Source: Thozetella sp. PMI_491
Lineage: Eukaryota; Ascomycota; Sordariomycetes; Chaetosphaeriales; Chaetosphaeriaceae
Assembly (NCBI GenBank): GCA_021432635.1
Contig: MU270016.1
Location: 1,197,905 to 1,261,904, forward strand
Reading direction: 5' to 3'
DNA length: 64,000 nucleotides
Shown one piece after another: positions 53,439 through 64,000 of this stretch (position 1 is its first letter; the number at the start of each line of letters is the position of its first letter). The notes below the pieces were generated by a model that was not told where the DNA came from, did no database searches, and was given only the letters and a program-made list of their open reading frames with translations. Both the position numbers and the translations under genes were made by a program.

Positions 53439-55478
53439 ATGCTTACCAAGACCTTTACTGGAACTTGGCTGCCTGCCTGGGTCCCAGAGTCTACCAACTG
53501 GCTATCCGCGCTGCTGATTTTGTGTTCTATGGTCCAGTCTACGGTAAGCACCGTGTTTCATCGTACTGATTATGAAAAATCGAGGTCGAATCGGCTTACA
53601 TTCCACAAATAGACTTGGGGATACGATGGATCTATGATGAACGGTCTCAACATCCTACCTTCGTACAAAGACTATTTCCAGCTTACACCAGTGACAACCG
53701 GGCTGAATACCGCGGCCACCAGTATCGGTAGTATCACTGCAGTGTTCCTCATTGGTTTTCTGCTCGACAGGGCCGGCAGACGCCCAGCGATATTATGGGG
53801 CAGCATTTTCATGCTTGTTTCCATCATTCTCCAGACCTCGGCGCAGAATATGGCCATGTTCGTCGTCAGCCGTGTCATCCTCGGTTTTGGGCACACTATT
53901 TCCGGCGCCGCCGGCGGAATTTACCTCTCTGAGACCTTTCCCTCGAGATGGCGTGCCTGGGGAACGGGCCTTCTCAACGATTGTTACTAGTATGTCAGCC
54001 CATAAAGCACCCTGCTGATCAAAGTGCCGTTGTCCATCATACTGAAAAATGCTAAAGCGTCGGGGCACTTATGGCAGCCGGTATCACTCTCGGTACGGGA
54101 CAATGGCAGTCGACCTGGGCCTGGAGGGCCCCGTCGTTATTCCAAGCCGTTTTCTCCTTAGTGTGCATTATTATCCTCCCTTTCGTGTAAGTTTCAAAAG
54201 GTTCCCTGGGTTTGAGAGCATCGTCGTGGATTCTAAACCAAATATTATCAGGCCCGAATCACCCCGTTGGCTTGTCCATCAAGGCCACTACGAAGCAGCT
54301 CGCACTGTGGTTGCGCAGGCTAACTCTAATGGAGACATCATGAGCCCACTGGCGATTACTGTCTATCGGCAGATTGTCGATACCATAGAATGGGAGAAGA
54401 AGGAAGGTCGCAAGATGAGCCCTATGGAGATTATCAAGAATCCAGTGGCCCGAAAGCGCGTTCTCATCGGCGGCTCCGCGAAGCCATTTTCTTGCATTGC
54501 GGGCAATGTTATCGCTTCGTACTACCTCGGGGCCCAGCTCACAAGTGCAGGTATTACTGCTCGTAACGACCAGCTGAAAGCCGTATGTGCCGCCTCCTTC
54601 CCACACTTACGGATTTCACGACATCCAAATACAGTGGCTTTTATTAAAACACATGCACTAATACTTTTCCAATACATAGAATGTGGTCTTAAATGTTTGG
54701 TGCTTGTTTACCTCTCTGGTTGGTACACACCTTGCTCACAGCTGGGGTCGAAAAACCACCGCTCTACTCTCGCAGAGTATCCTCATCGTTTGTCTATTCA
54801 TCATCGGTGGCCTGACCAAGATGTATGGCGATAACCCTCAGGGGGCATCTCACGCTTTAGTATACGGCAATGTTGCTGTAATCTTCATCTTTCAGGGCGC
54901 ATACTCTCTTGCGTGGACGCCTCTCCTCTACCTCTACCCATCCGAGGTCATGAATTACTCCATCCGTGCAAATGGCACAGCAGCTGCGAGCTTCTCTATT
55001 AGTGTTCTGTCGTAAGTGCTCCAACTTTGGTCTTTGGCCTCTTAGCCTTCCCCTTCGGCCTTGCCTTAACCTATAGCTAGGCCTGAACATAGTACTTGGG
55101 CGAGCTAACTTTCAGTAACAGTCTCGTCATGGTTTTCGTCATGCCGATCGGTCTAGCAAACATCGGATGGAAGATGTATATGGTCAATGGAAGCTGGGAT
55201 ATCGCTACTCTGGTTCTCATTGTGAGTGGGATCTCCATGACTGCTTTGAGCTGCATTTGAAACAGTCTACAGATTACGGCTAACCGGCACCTATATTTTA
55301 GGCTATCTTTTGGGTCGAGACTAAAGGCAAATCGTTAGAGGAGATTGATGCACTCTTCGACAAGGAGAAACACACCAACATGCCGGATGAGGAGCAAGTT
55401 CGTGCAGGCAAGGAGACTGTTGACGTGCAAGCCATGAAAGGAGAGATGGCATATGCCTCAGAGCAGAAAAGCCAGTAA
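53439..55478 (+). CDS. MFS sugar-porter family transporter
   Basis: Seven exons (53439-53543, 53613-53989, 54058-54186, 54252-54582, 54680-55011, 55116-55221, 55302-55478) give 518 residues in frame, the normal size. Sugar-porter signatures are present: GYDGSMMNGLN after helix 1, LDRAGRRPA (helix 2-3 loop), the PESPRWL motif after helix 6 (split by intron 3), WGRKTT (helix 8-9 loop) and VETKGKSLEEID after helix 12. Family members import hexoses, disaccharides or related polyols by proton symport; the sequence is closest in style to fungal lactose/hexose-type porters. All six introns have clean GT and AG; most have CTAAC/CTGA branch points. It is the nearest transporter to the PKS (4 kb) but sugar porters are usually unrelated to metabolite export. 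Confidence 0.9.
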
Positions 55479-56051
55479 AGTAAACTTAACAGCGACAAAG
55501 CATACTCACACCTGGCAGAGCTACTCGGTTATGTGCCACCAGTGTGACGGTTGATATGAGAGTAAAATTAAACACTGAAGGCTATGTAGGTAGTGTGAGG
55601 TAAGACAAAACGAACACAGTAGTGGCCTAAGATCCGTGGACGAGTTAACAACGCTTAGACTACCGTTTGCTTCACTCCTTAATGATCCGAGTCTGGCTGT
55701 CTCAGCTTTCTTTGTCTTCAGAAGTGAACTTGCTTATTATACCAAGTATCTGTCGTGCTACATCTCAACACATCGAAATGTAAATTTCCGTCAATGCGCC
55801 ACCACACCACTCTGAAGTAGATTTGTGAGGGACTACCTAGGTACAGTACCTACGGCGCTCTATCGGCTGAAGCTCGGGCCAGGATGTTCTTCCACCAGCG
55901 CTGCATTGCATGCATTGCACGTGATCGTATCGTATAACTACCTAATTGTGTATCCAGCGCCGCGCCAGACTTCTCAGCTCAAAACTCCACTACATCAACT
56001 TTGGATTTCCAAGCAGCCGCCGAATTTGTGCTTTGTCGTTGCAAGTCAGTC
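55479..56051. other. Intergenic upstream of the HET gene
   Basis: This 573-nt spacer lies between two plus-strand genes. No other gene is seen. It should hold the HET promoter. Confidence 0.5.
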
Positions 56052-57981
56052 ATGGACCAGTCAGCAACCATCCTGCAGCGGTATCGTCCCTTGGAAGACG
56101 GCTGCATCCGACTTCTATCCCTCCAGCCCTCCACTGATAGCGAGGCCAAGGTGGAATGCAATCTTGCACCTGCAAAGATTATTGAGCGGGCCTACGAGGC
56201 TCTCTCCTATGTTTGGGGTCAGGAAGAAGCCATACATAGTATCTCAGTCAACGGGGAAGCAGTGCTGGTGCGGCCCAATCTCTACACGGCGCTTAAAGAG
56301 CTGCGCCTAACCGACGAGCCACGGATTCTATGGGTTGACTCCATCTGCATCAATCAGTTGGATATCGGCGAACGAAATCACCAAGTAAGGCAGATGGGCC
56401 TAATTTTCTCCACTGCGATCCAGGTCGTCGTCTGGCTGGGTCAAGGGGACGACTACACAGACGGGGCGATCGACTTTATTCACCGCCTCTCAGGGCTGGA
56501 TCAAGACACGGCGAGGCGCATCACTGAAAACAATGGTCTATCGTGGGAGTACCGTAAGCAAGTGTTCCGGGCGCTTGGCATGGTGCATGGGCTTGATGAT
56601 CATGCTCGCATTGTCGGAGGATTAGTCAAGCTCATGGGCTTTGCCTGGTGGACGAGGATCTGGACAGTCCAAGAGATTGTGCTCGCAAGGTCTGCAATCT
56701 TGCGATGTGGCGCAAAGTCGACTTCATGGGACTATTTGAGCAAGCTGGCCGCATTTGCCCTCCAAGTCTCCCACCACAACACTCTAGGTTGGGGAAGACC
56801 CATGGTTGAGGCGGTGTTTGACGAGATTACAGGGCAGATTTCGAGGCTGTATCTGGAAGTCAGCAGCCTCAGCGACCTCTCAGTTATGGTAGCGAACCGC
56901 TTAGATATTAATTTGGAGCAGATGGCCTGGTCTCAATTGCTTACTCGACAGGCAACGGAGCCGCGAGACATGATATACGCCCTTCTAGGATTGGCGAAGG
57001 AGAGAAGCGCGATTGAGATTGACTACGGCAGAAGCAAGAAGGAAGTGTACGGGAGCGCTATGATAGCCATGCTTCGACAGGATCATGGGGGGCCAGGACC
57101 ACTGCGCTTCCTGCAGGACTGCGACCTGGAGCGAGATGCGGCTCTTCCATCTTGGGTTCCTGACTTCGGTATTATGCACTCCTTCAAGACTACCAGCCTG
57201 GCCGCGAGCGGGGTAGGGGTATCCTTGATCTTGAAACCTCTGTACAATGCTTCGTTCGGCGATACTAGGTACAAACCGCCAAGTTTCCCTGGCGATGGCT
57301 CTATACTGGAGATGGAAGGAGTTCCTGTGGACCGAGTCGAGAGACTAGGTGACGTCTGCCCTCATTTCCTTCCCATTCGAGAGATGCGAGAGACCCAGCT
57401 TCGATCCATCCTCGATGTGTGGCGCGAGATGGTCGAAGGGGGAGACCCGTACATCGGGGGCGATTCCTCCTTGGAAGCGTTCTGGAGAACAGTAACTTTT
57501 GATCTGGAACTGGTTGACCGGGACTATCTAGCCGGAAACCCTGATAGGAGAGACAAGAGACTACGAAAAGGGGCTCCTGGAATGCCACCCACGATAGATC
57601 AGGAAGCGGAAGTGCTAGAAGGAATACTCGATGCCCCGCTCCCTAAGACTGTACTTGAAAAGTTGGGCGGACGACGGTTTTTTGTAACCAAAAAGGGATA
57701 CTGCGGGCTGGGGCCGGCCTTGATGCAGGCTGGTGACATGGTCTGCGTTTTGCGTGGAAGCTCCTTTCCCACCCTTATTCGACCTAAACACGACAACAAG
57801 TACGCTATTGTCGGAGAGAGGTAAGCTGTTCAATATTTATCCCCAGCTACTAAAGTCCCACCTCTACATTCCTAACCTGATATGGCCGGTTGCTAGCTTC
57901 GTGTATGGAATCATGGATGGCGAAATGATCGAGGCAGTCAAGAAGGGTATCTCCGTTTGGGAAAACTTCTCTTTTATCTAA
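56052..57981 (+). CDS. HET-domain (heterokaryon incompatibility) protein
   Basis: Exons 56052-57820 and 57897-57981 give 617 residues. The ATG at 56052 is the first true ATG in the frame. The HET domain (PF06985) occupies about residues 48-200: YEALSYVWG, ILWVDSICINQ, IFSTAIQVVVWLG. The C-terminal half keeps blocks usual in these proteins (PRDMIYALLGLA, IDYG, LPSWVPDF) and ends, through exon 2, with SFVYGIMDGE. Proteins of this type trigger cell death when genetically different hyphae fuse; many copies occur per genome and most partners are unknown. No NACHT, WD40 or other fused domain is present. The intron (57821-57896) is needed for the last 28 residues. It is cytosolic. Whether it takes part in incompatibility cannot be told from sequence. 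Confidence 0.92.
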
Positions 57982-58449
57982 GAGGTCCTCCAAGCATGTA
58001 TGGCTTAGGTCTTCAATGCGTAGGCTATCTTACTTGTCAGCTTCTATACTATTAGACACTACTGATCAAGAACGAGGATTATCCCCCATCTGGATTACCC
58101 GAGGACTTCCTAAAGCGTCAGGTGTGGAACAATTGTAAAGAGTCGAGATTAGAGTGAGGGCCTAGCTTGTTTCGCCTTTTTCAGGCCCCAAACTAAGAAG
58201 ACAATTTGAACAAAATTTAGTTAGAGACCACTGCGAGTGCTGTATTCAGCAGTTTCATTTCCCCCATTCACCATCATCAAGCTACAAATTAGGTCCTTTT
58301 CCTTTCATACGGCTGCATCTTACAGTACTTAAAGACTCGAACTATATTATGAGAAGACTGATAATACAATTTTCCCCAATTCATGATGTCCTAGGCGCCC
58401 CCTCGCATCTACTATATGCTAATTTCCCTTTAGATGCACACACTCTATA
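57982..58449. other. Convergent 3' region, HET and Zn2Cys6 factor 2
   Basis: A 468-nt AT-rich spacer between two stop codons, with no gene recognised. Confidence 0.55.
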
Positions 58450-60070
58450 TCACGATGGCTTAGCGTCGCCACGCTCTCGGGAACGTACAAGAGTTATAGT
58501 TCTTTCGGTCCACCGCAGCTCTTGGCTGCGGTCCATCTCCAAGTAATCATGCTCCCAGTACTGCCGCACCATCATGAGTAGCGGCAAAAAGCAGCCTGGC
58601 CCAGCAGATCGCATCTCGTCCATTAAGAAGTACCTAGCGGACTGGCATATATGACGAGCCGTTGCGTGAGACCAATCGCTACGGTACCCGAGGGCCGGAA
58701 GCTGCGAAGGGTTGAAGTGAAAGGGGCAAGTTCTAATACCGGGCTTTCTCTTGGCCTTGCAGGTACACTGAATTATTTCGGGGAGAGCTCCCTTCATAGT
58801 CAAGGCGAGTTCGTGCAGCTTGCGATAGAAATGGCCGAGCTGGTAGCAAACAACCATTCGCGAGATCCAGTACAATAGGAGTGTCTGCGCGACCATAAAA
58901 CTGGGAAATCGATATGAAACGGGAAAGAGGTCGTCGTTGGCAGGTATTGGACCTTCACGATTTTCGAATGTACCTGGCCAAAAGATTGGACCATGGATTT
59001 CGGCCGAGAGTCGTCCGAGCCAGTCTGTAAGCTCAGTGTCGAGGCGCCAGCAGAGCCGCACACGTCGGATAGACGCATCAAGAATTTCTTCGAGGGAATG
59101 GTTCTCGCTCAGGTTGACGACATCTGGTAGTATCCTCGTCATCTTGACCATGATGTCAAGAAGCTGCTCATGAATGTCCTTCTCGATTGACGACCACGGT
59201 ATATCAAGCCACTGCTTTTCTGCAAGGAAGGACGTCGTCCGGTAATTCAGACTATAGAAGATCTTCAAGTTTCAATTAGCTGTAGTCCATATAATAGTGT
59301 AATGGGATGAGAAGGCGCCATGGCATACCGCGTGTGTTCGAATAGCCTTAAAGGTACTATGGGCGAGACCAGAGGCATGCGCCATCGGCCCTCGGTATCG
59401 TAGAAGTTTTATTGCGCCGTTAAAATGCGCCACATATCCTGCCGTCCTTTCCTCGGGAGTGCCCATGAATTCGTATGTGGTTAAAGCCAAGCAGGATGCG
59501 AGGGTCTGATCTTGGTATCGGAGCGTGGGGTGGTCGATGGCTTTTTGCAGCTCATTCAGACTAGAGCCGTAAAAAGTAAAACTCTTGCGTTGAAGATCAT
59601 CGATGTTCTTCTGTTTACCCAGCCGCCCTGCACAGATAGCCAAGACGGCCGCCTCCAAAGATGGAGTTAAACTCTCTAAATAGGGCATGTTTTGGAGCCA
59701 AAAGTTGCGTTCCTGGCTGGCAGCAACACTCTCCTCGGGCAATTGATTTTCGAAATAAAGAGAGAGTATCTGTTGCCGGAATGCATGTCGTGGGGTCACA
59801 GATGCGATGAGATAATTTTGGTCGGTTAGCTGAGCTGTGCTCTGAAGCGTGAGATCGCGTGGTGCTTGATATTCCGAAGGATTCGTGGCATACCCAGAGC
59901 ACCAGCGCCCGGAATTAATGCAAGTGCGACAACTAGGTTTCTCGCTACTACACTGCATGGAAATTAGGAAGATAGTCTCTTCAAATGGTTGGGGTTTGGC
60001 TTGCCTTTAGCTTCCTTCGTCTGCATGTGTAGCAAGTTTCGGCTAACCGCCGGTTGTTCGTGGCACTCAT
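58450..60070 (-). CDS. Zn2Cys6 transcription factor 2
   Basis: Three exons (60070-60005, 59952-59329, 59262-58450) give 500 residues in frame. The zinc cluster C13-x2-C16-x6-C23-x6-C30-x2-C33-x6-C40 (CYTCRRRKLKC, then CRTCINSGRWC) is canonical only after joining exon 1 to exon 2. The joining intron has a GC donor (AAG|GCAAGC) and CAG acceptor, 52 nt. Reading from the first ATG in exon 2 alone would lose half the cluster. A fungal-specific regulatory region follows (LEAAVLAICAGRLG, then YVAHFNGAIKLLRYRG, then IFYSLNYRTTSFL), as in DUF3468-type factors. It is nuclear and its targets are unknown. It lies between the HET gene and the repeat-rich secreted protein, 9 kb from the PKS. Confidence 0.88.
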
Positions 60071-60728
60071 CTCGTGTTTGGCGCCTGCGTTCTACGATGT
60101 GAAAATTGGAGAGTGTGCTCTGGGGAGCCCGATAAAGTACCAATGTGGAGTATTGGAGACCAGTTGTGCAACCATGCCCAGGAACATGGATAGGATCTCT
60201 GTTGAACAGGTTTGAGATATGTGGTAAAATTGCAGTCGGTCAAGGAGGTGAGGGGTTGGTGTTGGCCTTAGAGGCCTTGGCGGGTTGGAGGGACCCACCA
60301 ATAACTCGCCAAGAAGGTGGGTCTAGTTGCCAGAATTAGAAACTTATTCTCAAAAGAGGACGATGATGGATAGTTACGCCAAAGAGTCTTTCGCAAGCAA
60401 TTTACAGGCCACGTCGGCTTCGGCTTGGACGGCACAAACCCGATATTCTAGATCCACTAGTGACCTTGTGTACGCTATAGTCGAATAAATGTTTTGATAT
60501 CTGTCAATATGCTCATATATTCTGAGCGGAACGTCTTCCATGTATACTGCGCGTAACGACTCGTAATTAAGAATCTGCATTGTGGAGAACCTTTGGAATA
60601 TAACATAGATTAAGCACATGAATTAGAGAGTACTTGGTCCATCCATATACTGGTTCCGGTGGTAAAATATACATCGTCAAGTACGTTTAATATACCAAGT
60701 GTCTTTTCCGCCCCTCGGCAAGAGCATT
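60071..60728. other. Intergenic between Zn2Cys6 factor 2 and the repeat-rich gene
   Basis: 658 nt. A minus-strand frame beginning at an ATG near 60580 encodes about 68 residues with no recognised domain and is not called. The rest is promoter and 3' UTR. Confidence 0.45.
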
Positions 60729-62570
60729 TTAAGGACCACCAGGCTGGGAGCCTCCAGGTTGACCACCGGTGCTTCCTGCAGCCCCATTGTTGGAAGCGGG
60801 AGCACCCCCAGAAGGAGTATTCGTTTGAGCGCCAGCGCCTTTCCCGCCATCAGCAGCCGCGGGAGCGCCGCCAGCTTGAGCACTAGTCCCTTTCCCGGTT
60901 CCTGTACTGGCTGCGGGAGCACCGCCAACCTGAGCGCCACCACCTTGGGCGCCACCGACTTGAGCGCCGCCAGTTTGAGGATCGTTGCCTTTGCCGCCTC
61001 CCGTGCCGGTGGCAGGTGCACCGCTAGGCTGTGCGCCACCAACAGGATTGGCGGCTTGAGCGCCACCGCCAGGAGTCCCAGCTTGAGAGCCACCAGTCTG
61101 ACTGTTGCCAGCTTGGGCACCGACACCCTTTCCGCCTCCGTTGCCAGAAGCAGGGGTAGTGACAGGTTGCGCACCGCCGGCAGGGGTACCGGCCTGGGCA
61201 CCAGTGCCTTTTCCACCTCCATTACCAGCAGCGGGAGCAGTGCCAGCCCGGGCACCACCAGCCGGTGTGCCAGCTGGCGCGGGGTTAGGCTGAGCGGGAG
61301 AAGGTTGAGCGCCACCCGCAGGATTCCCAGCTTGAGCACCAGCACCTTTTCCCCCTCCATTACCGACAGCGGGGGCGCCTCCAGCAGGGGTGGCCACCGG
61401 AGCCGGGCTAGGTTGAACAGCCGTGGGCTGCGCCCCACCAGCAGGAACACCGGCTTGTCCTCCTCCGTTTTGAGCACCAGTACCCTTTCCATTTCCACCG
61501 CCGGCGGCCGGGGCGGCGCCGACAGGAGTACTAGCCGGAGCGGGGCTCGGTTGGGCGACAGAGGGCTGGGCACCTCCCGCGGGAACGCCAGCTTGGCCAC
61601 CGGTGCCTTTTCCGCCATTCCCGGCAGCGGGGGTACTAGCACCCGGCGCGGGACTAGGCTGAACAGCCGAAGGCTGGGCACCACCTACAGGAGCACCAAC
61701 CTGCCCGCCTCCATTTTGAGCACCACTGCCCTTTCCGCCTCCATTGCCGGCAGCGGGGAGGCCTGCAGCCGGGGTGCTAGCAACTGGATTGGGACTCGGT
61801 TGGACAGCGGTAGGCTGGACACCGCCAGCAGGAATACCAGCTTGTGCACCGCCCGCTGGGGTGTTGACCGGAGCGGGACTTGGCTGAGCAACTGTAGGTT
61901 GAACACCGCCAGCGGGAACGCTAGCTTGTCCGCCGCCAGGGGCAACACCAGCAGGAGTGCCTACTGGAGCCGGAGCCGGGGTCGGCTGGGAGGTAGCGGG
62001 CTGCGCACCACCGGCAGGAATACCCGCTTGCCCACCGCCATTCTGAGTGCCAGCGCCTTTTCCACCACCGTTATTACCTGCAGCTGGAACGCCGGCAGCA
62101 GGAGCATTACCGACAGGGGTGCCAACCGGGGCGGGGCTCGGTTGAGCAACAGGAGGAAAGGCACCGCCTGCGGGAGTGCCAGCCTGTGAGCCGCCGGCTT
62201 GGCCACCGGTGCCTTTCCCACCTCCGTTGCCCGCGGCAGGTGCGCCGCCCACCTGCGCACCACCACCTTGGGTACCTCCAGCAGGAGTAGGGACGGGAAC
62301 AGGACTCGGCTGAGCGGCAGTTGGCTGGACACCGCCAGCTGGAACACCAGCTTGTCCCCCCCCGTTTTGAGCACCGGTGCCTTTTCCACCGCCATTACCA
62401 GCGGCGGGGGCGATTCCAGCCGGGCTGGCTACTGGAGCCGGGCTGGGTTGGGCTACAGTAGGCTGGGCGCCGCCGGCAGGAACACCAGCTTGAGTCCCAG
62501 TCCCTTTTCCGCCATTACCAACGGCCGGAGCGCCGCCGCCATTGCCTCCAGTGTTGGTCCCGGTTGCCGG
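60729..62570 (-). repeat. Coding minisatellite-like array, about 14 degenerate units
   Basis: The DNA repeats a variable unit of about 55-180 nt with a core coding for G-N-G-G-G-K-G and A-Q-P-S-P-A-P. Units differ in length and in presence of inserts (A-Q-V-G-G, S-Q-A-G), as expected from repeated unequal exchange and slippage. The high GC and codon bias leave an antisense frame open for 496 codons (60699-62189, plus). Confidence 0.8.
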
Positions 62571-63004
62571 TGGTGCAGGAGTATTGTTTGGGGCGGCGGG
62601 TGGGTTGCCACCTTTCTGGGCAGCCCCGGCATTGGCACCGGGGCTTCCCCCGGTTGCAGGCTGAGCAGGGTTATTGTTCGATGTGAGAGGTGCGCCAGCG
62701 CCTTGTTGGCTGGGTCCGCCCTGTTGGGTAGCCCCGGCGTTGCCTCCGCCATTGCCACCCGGTATGCGCTGTACTAAGCGGCGGCCGTATTGAGGGCCTT
62801 CATCTATAATGTGAACGTCATTCGGCTATTCAGTGAGTCGTTAGCATCTTGCTGCTTCGAACAGGCATCATCTAGCGTCACTAGCAGTGCAGACACCGAG
62901 ACGGTGACGAGAAAGTAGCTTACCATGAGATTGCGTCGAACAGCATGGGGCGCGGCATAAGCGCCGATTGCCAAAGCTCCAACGAGGAAGGTTGTGAACT
63001 TCAT
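60729..63004 (-). CDS. Secreted Gly/Ala/Pro/Gln-rich tandem-repeat protein
   Basis: Exons 63004-62924 and 62825-60729 join in phase 0 across a 98-nt intron to give 725 residues. Exon 1 is a signal peptide (MKFTTFLVGALAIGAYA) plus PHAVRRNLM; a dibasic pair and RRLVQR near the mature start may be processed. From about residue 100 to the end the protein is about 14 degenerate units built on GNGGGKGTGAQNGGGQAG, then VPAGGAQPTAVQPSPAP and a TPAGGAPAA link, 18-60 residues each. There are no Cys, catalytic residues or GPI signal. Such sequences suit disordered cell-wall or matrix proteins. Frame choice is supported by the signal peptide, the splice and the regular repeat; two other frames over the same DNA are also long and open because of composition. 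Confidence 0.82.
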
Positions 63005-64000
63005 TATGTGAGGATAAGAGGTTAAAAGAACAATAGTCTTTACCGGACTGGCAAATTAAGTAAGATCTATGATAAACTGTGAAGTGGCTGGCCAGCAAGC
63101 GTCGGGGTAAAATCTAGACAACTGAAGAAACGAAATGCCAGATGTACAATCAGAGCCAATGCTGATGATGAGTGCCTTGGAATGACAATCGACACGATGC
63201 TTACAACTAGCAGTTACTTTATACCTCTCACGTTGCCTGTATTTTGTCCTTCTGGTGTCTCCCAACACAACAGGAGCCCACATTCCGACGAGGCATCCCA
63301 CTTACCGCCGGGATCGTTCCTAAAAAGGACATGACCAGGCATTGGGAATATTCTCTATAGGAATGCGGGTGTGATCGGCGTCCTGGCGTCACGACTATTT
63401 GGGGTACCTGCCAAACAAGTCAGGGGATCATACCCAATCAAGGACCTACCACAGCTTCGAGAAGAGGTTAGATGGGACCAAAAGAGGAGACAGACGTTCA
63501 AATGCCGGCCACTTCGGTGGGGTGATGCCCATCATGACTGGGGGAGCCTAGTTTCAAGACTCCTTGTTCTAGGGAACGACCCTGTGTCAATTTTCAGATG
63601 ATGGTCATAGAAACAGAATAACAATAGATAAACTGGGGGTAGCGCCTGTCTTGGCTGCCATGCGAGTTGGGCGGGAGGCCTGGGAGTTAACCGACTGGGT
63701 TGGCTTGGGCCATCAGACGAACAGAGGTCAAAACTTACTGAAACCCTTAAGCTTGTTGTAAGCTTGCCACCCTAACTTGAACTGCCGAGTTTTAGCTTGG
63801 AAGACCCTAGAGTTTATGGCAAGCGTAGCATTGTGTCGAGCCGCATGAGCGGGGCGAGTCTGAGATCGCTGGGTCTTGTCTCCAACCCTCCGGCTAGTGG
63901 ATCGTTGGCTCTTGGCGAAATGCCCAGACGCATGAACCCCGCGGTTTTTTTAGAACATGTGCGGGAAGAAAGCTGATCTTCATGAGATTGTTGATCTTAT
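63005..64000. other. Upstream region of the repeat-rich gene to window edge
   Basis: About 1 kb. The minus-strand promoter of the repeat-rich gene is expected near 63005-63300. A 76-codon plus-strand frame (63371-63601) has no recognised domain. Nothing else can be supported. Confidence 0.4.

Noticed and set aside
60374-60619. Minus-strand open frame of 81 codons between Zn2Cys6 factor 2 and the repeat-rich gene
   Set aside because: No domain, signal peptide or splice partner; length is within chance.
60677-61684. 335-codon minus-strand frame in a second frame of the repeat array
   Set aside because: Pro/Leu/Val-rich by-product of the repeats; lacks signal peptide and splice link.
63371-63601. 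Plus-strand open frame of 76 codons near the right edge
   Set aside because: No recognisable domain and no clear exon partner.

Overview
The window is nuclear DNA of a filamentous ascomycete (Pezizomycotina). Most genes carry short spliceosomal introns (about 42-115 nt, GT...CTAAC/CTGAC...AG), and the content is typical of these fungi: Zn2Cys6 and bZIP regulators, a HET-domain gene, a DUF7580-type gene, a highly reducing polyketide synthase (HR-PKS), an OPT transporter and small secreted Cys proteins. The species cannot be named from sequence alone. Exon models were built by hand from frame, splice signals and branch points; each joined model stated to be in frame was checked for a length divisible by three.

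0-10 kb: the last codons of a 5-oxoprolinase, a monocarboxylate-type MFS transporter, a secretory lipase (minus), a decayed dihydrodipicolinate-synthase-family gene, a GNAT acetyltransferase, a small membrane protein and a small secreted protein (minus). 10-20 kb: a GC-rich upstream region, a five-exon OPT oligopeptide transporter, a Yap-type bZIP factor (minus), a decayed fungal transcription factor (minus), and 1.6 kb with no recognisable gene.

20-40 kb: a secreted Cys protein; a DUF7580-type gene divergent from a large C2H2/Myb-like/coiled-coil/PHD protein; a fungal C2H2 protein; a Zn2Cys6 factor divergent from a short-chain dehydrogenase, with a strong CGG-type palindrome between them; a secreted protein with two NTF2/SnoaL-like halves; an F-box-like protein (minus); a VOC/glyoxalase-fold protein (minus); and an eight-exon, 773-residue secreted protein (minus) whose C-terminal part resembles the non-catalytic tail of GH18 chitinase-like proteins.

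40-64 kb: an AT-rich spacer, a 2436-residue HR-PKS (minus; KS-AT-DH-degenerate MT-degenerate ER-KR-ACP), an M81/MlrC-type metallopeptidase (minus), a sugar-porter MFS transporter, a HET-domain gene, a second Zn2Cys6 factor (minus, with a GC-AG intron inside its zinc cluster), and a 725-residue secreted protein made of about 14 degenerate Gly/Pro/Gln/Ala repeats (minus).

The PKS, the two Zn2Cys6 factors, the SDR, the NTF2/SnoaL-like protein, the VOC protein, the M81 peptidase and the MFS transporter could form a loose biosynthetic neighbourhood (about 28-60 kb). This rests on proximity and family roles only; the sequence does not prove co-regulation. No virus-like element, CRISPR array, rRNA or convincing tRNA was seen.
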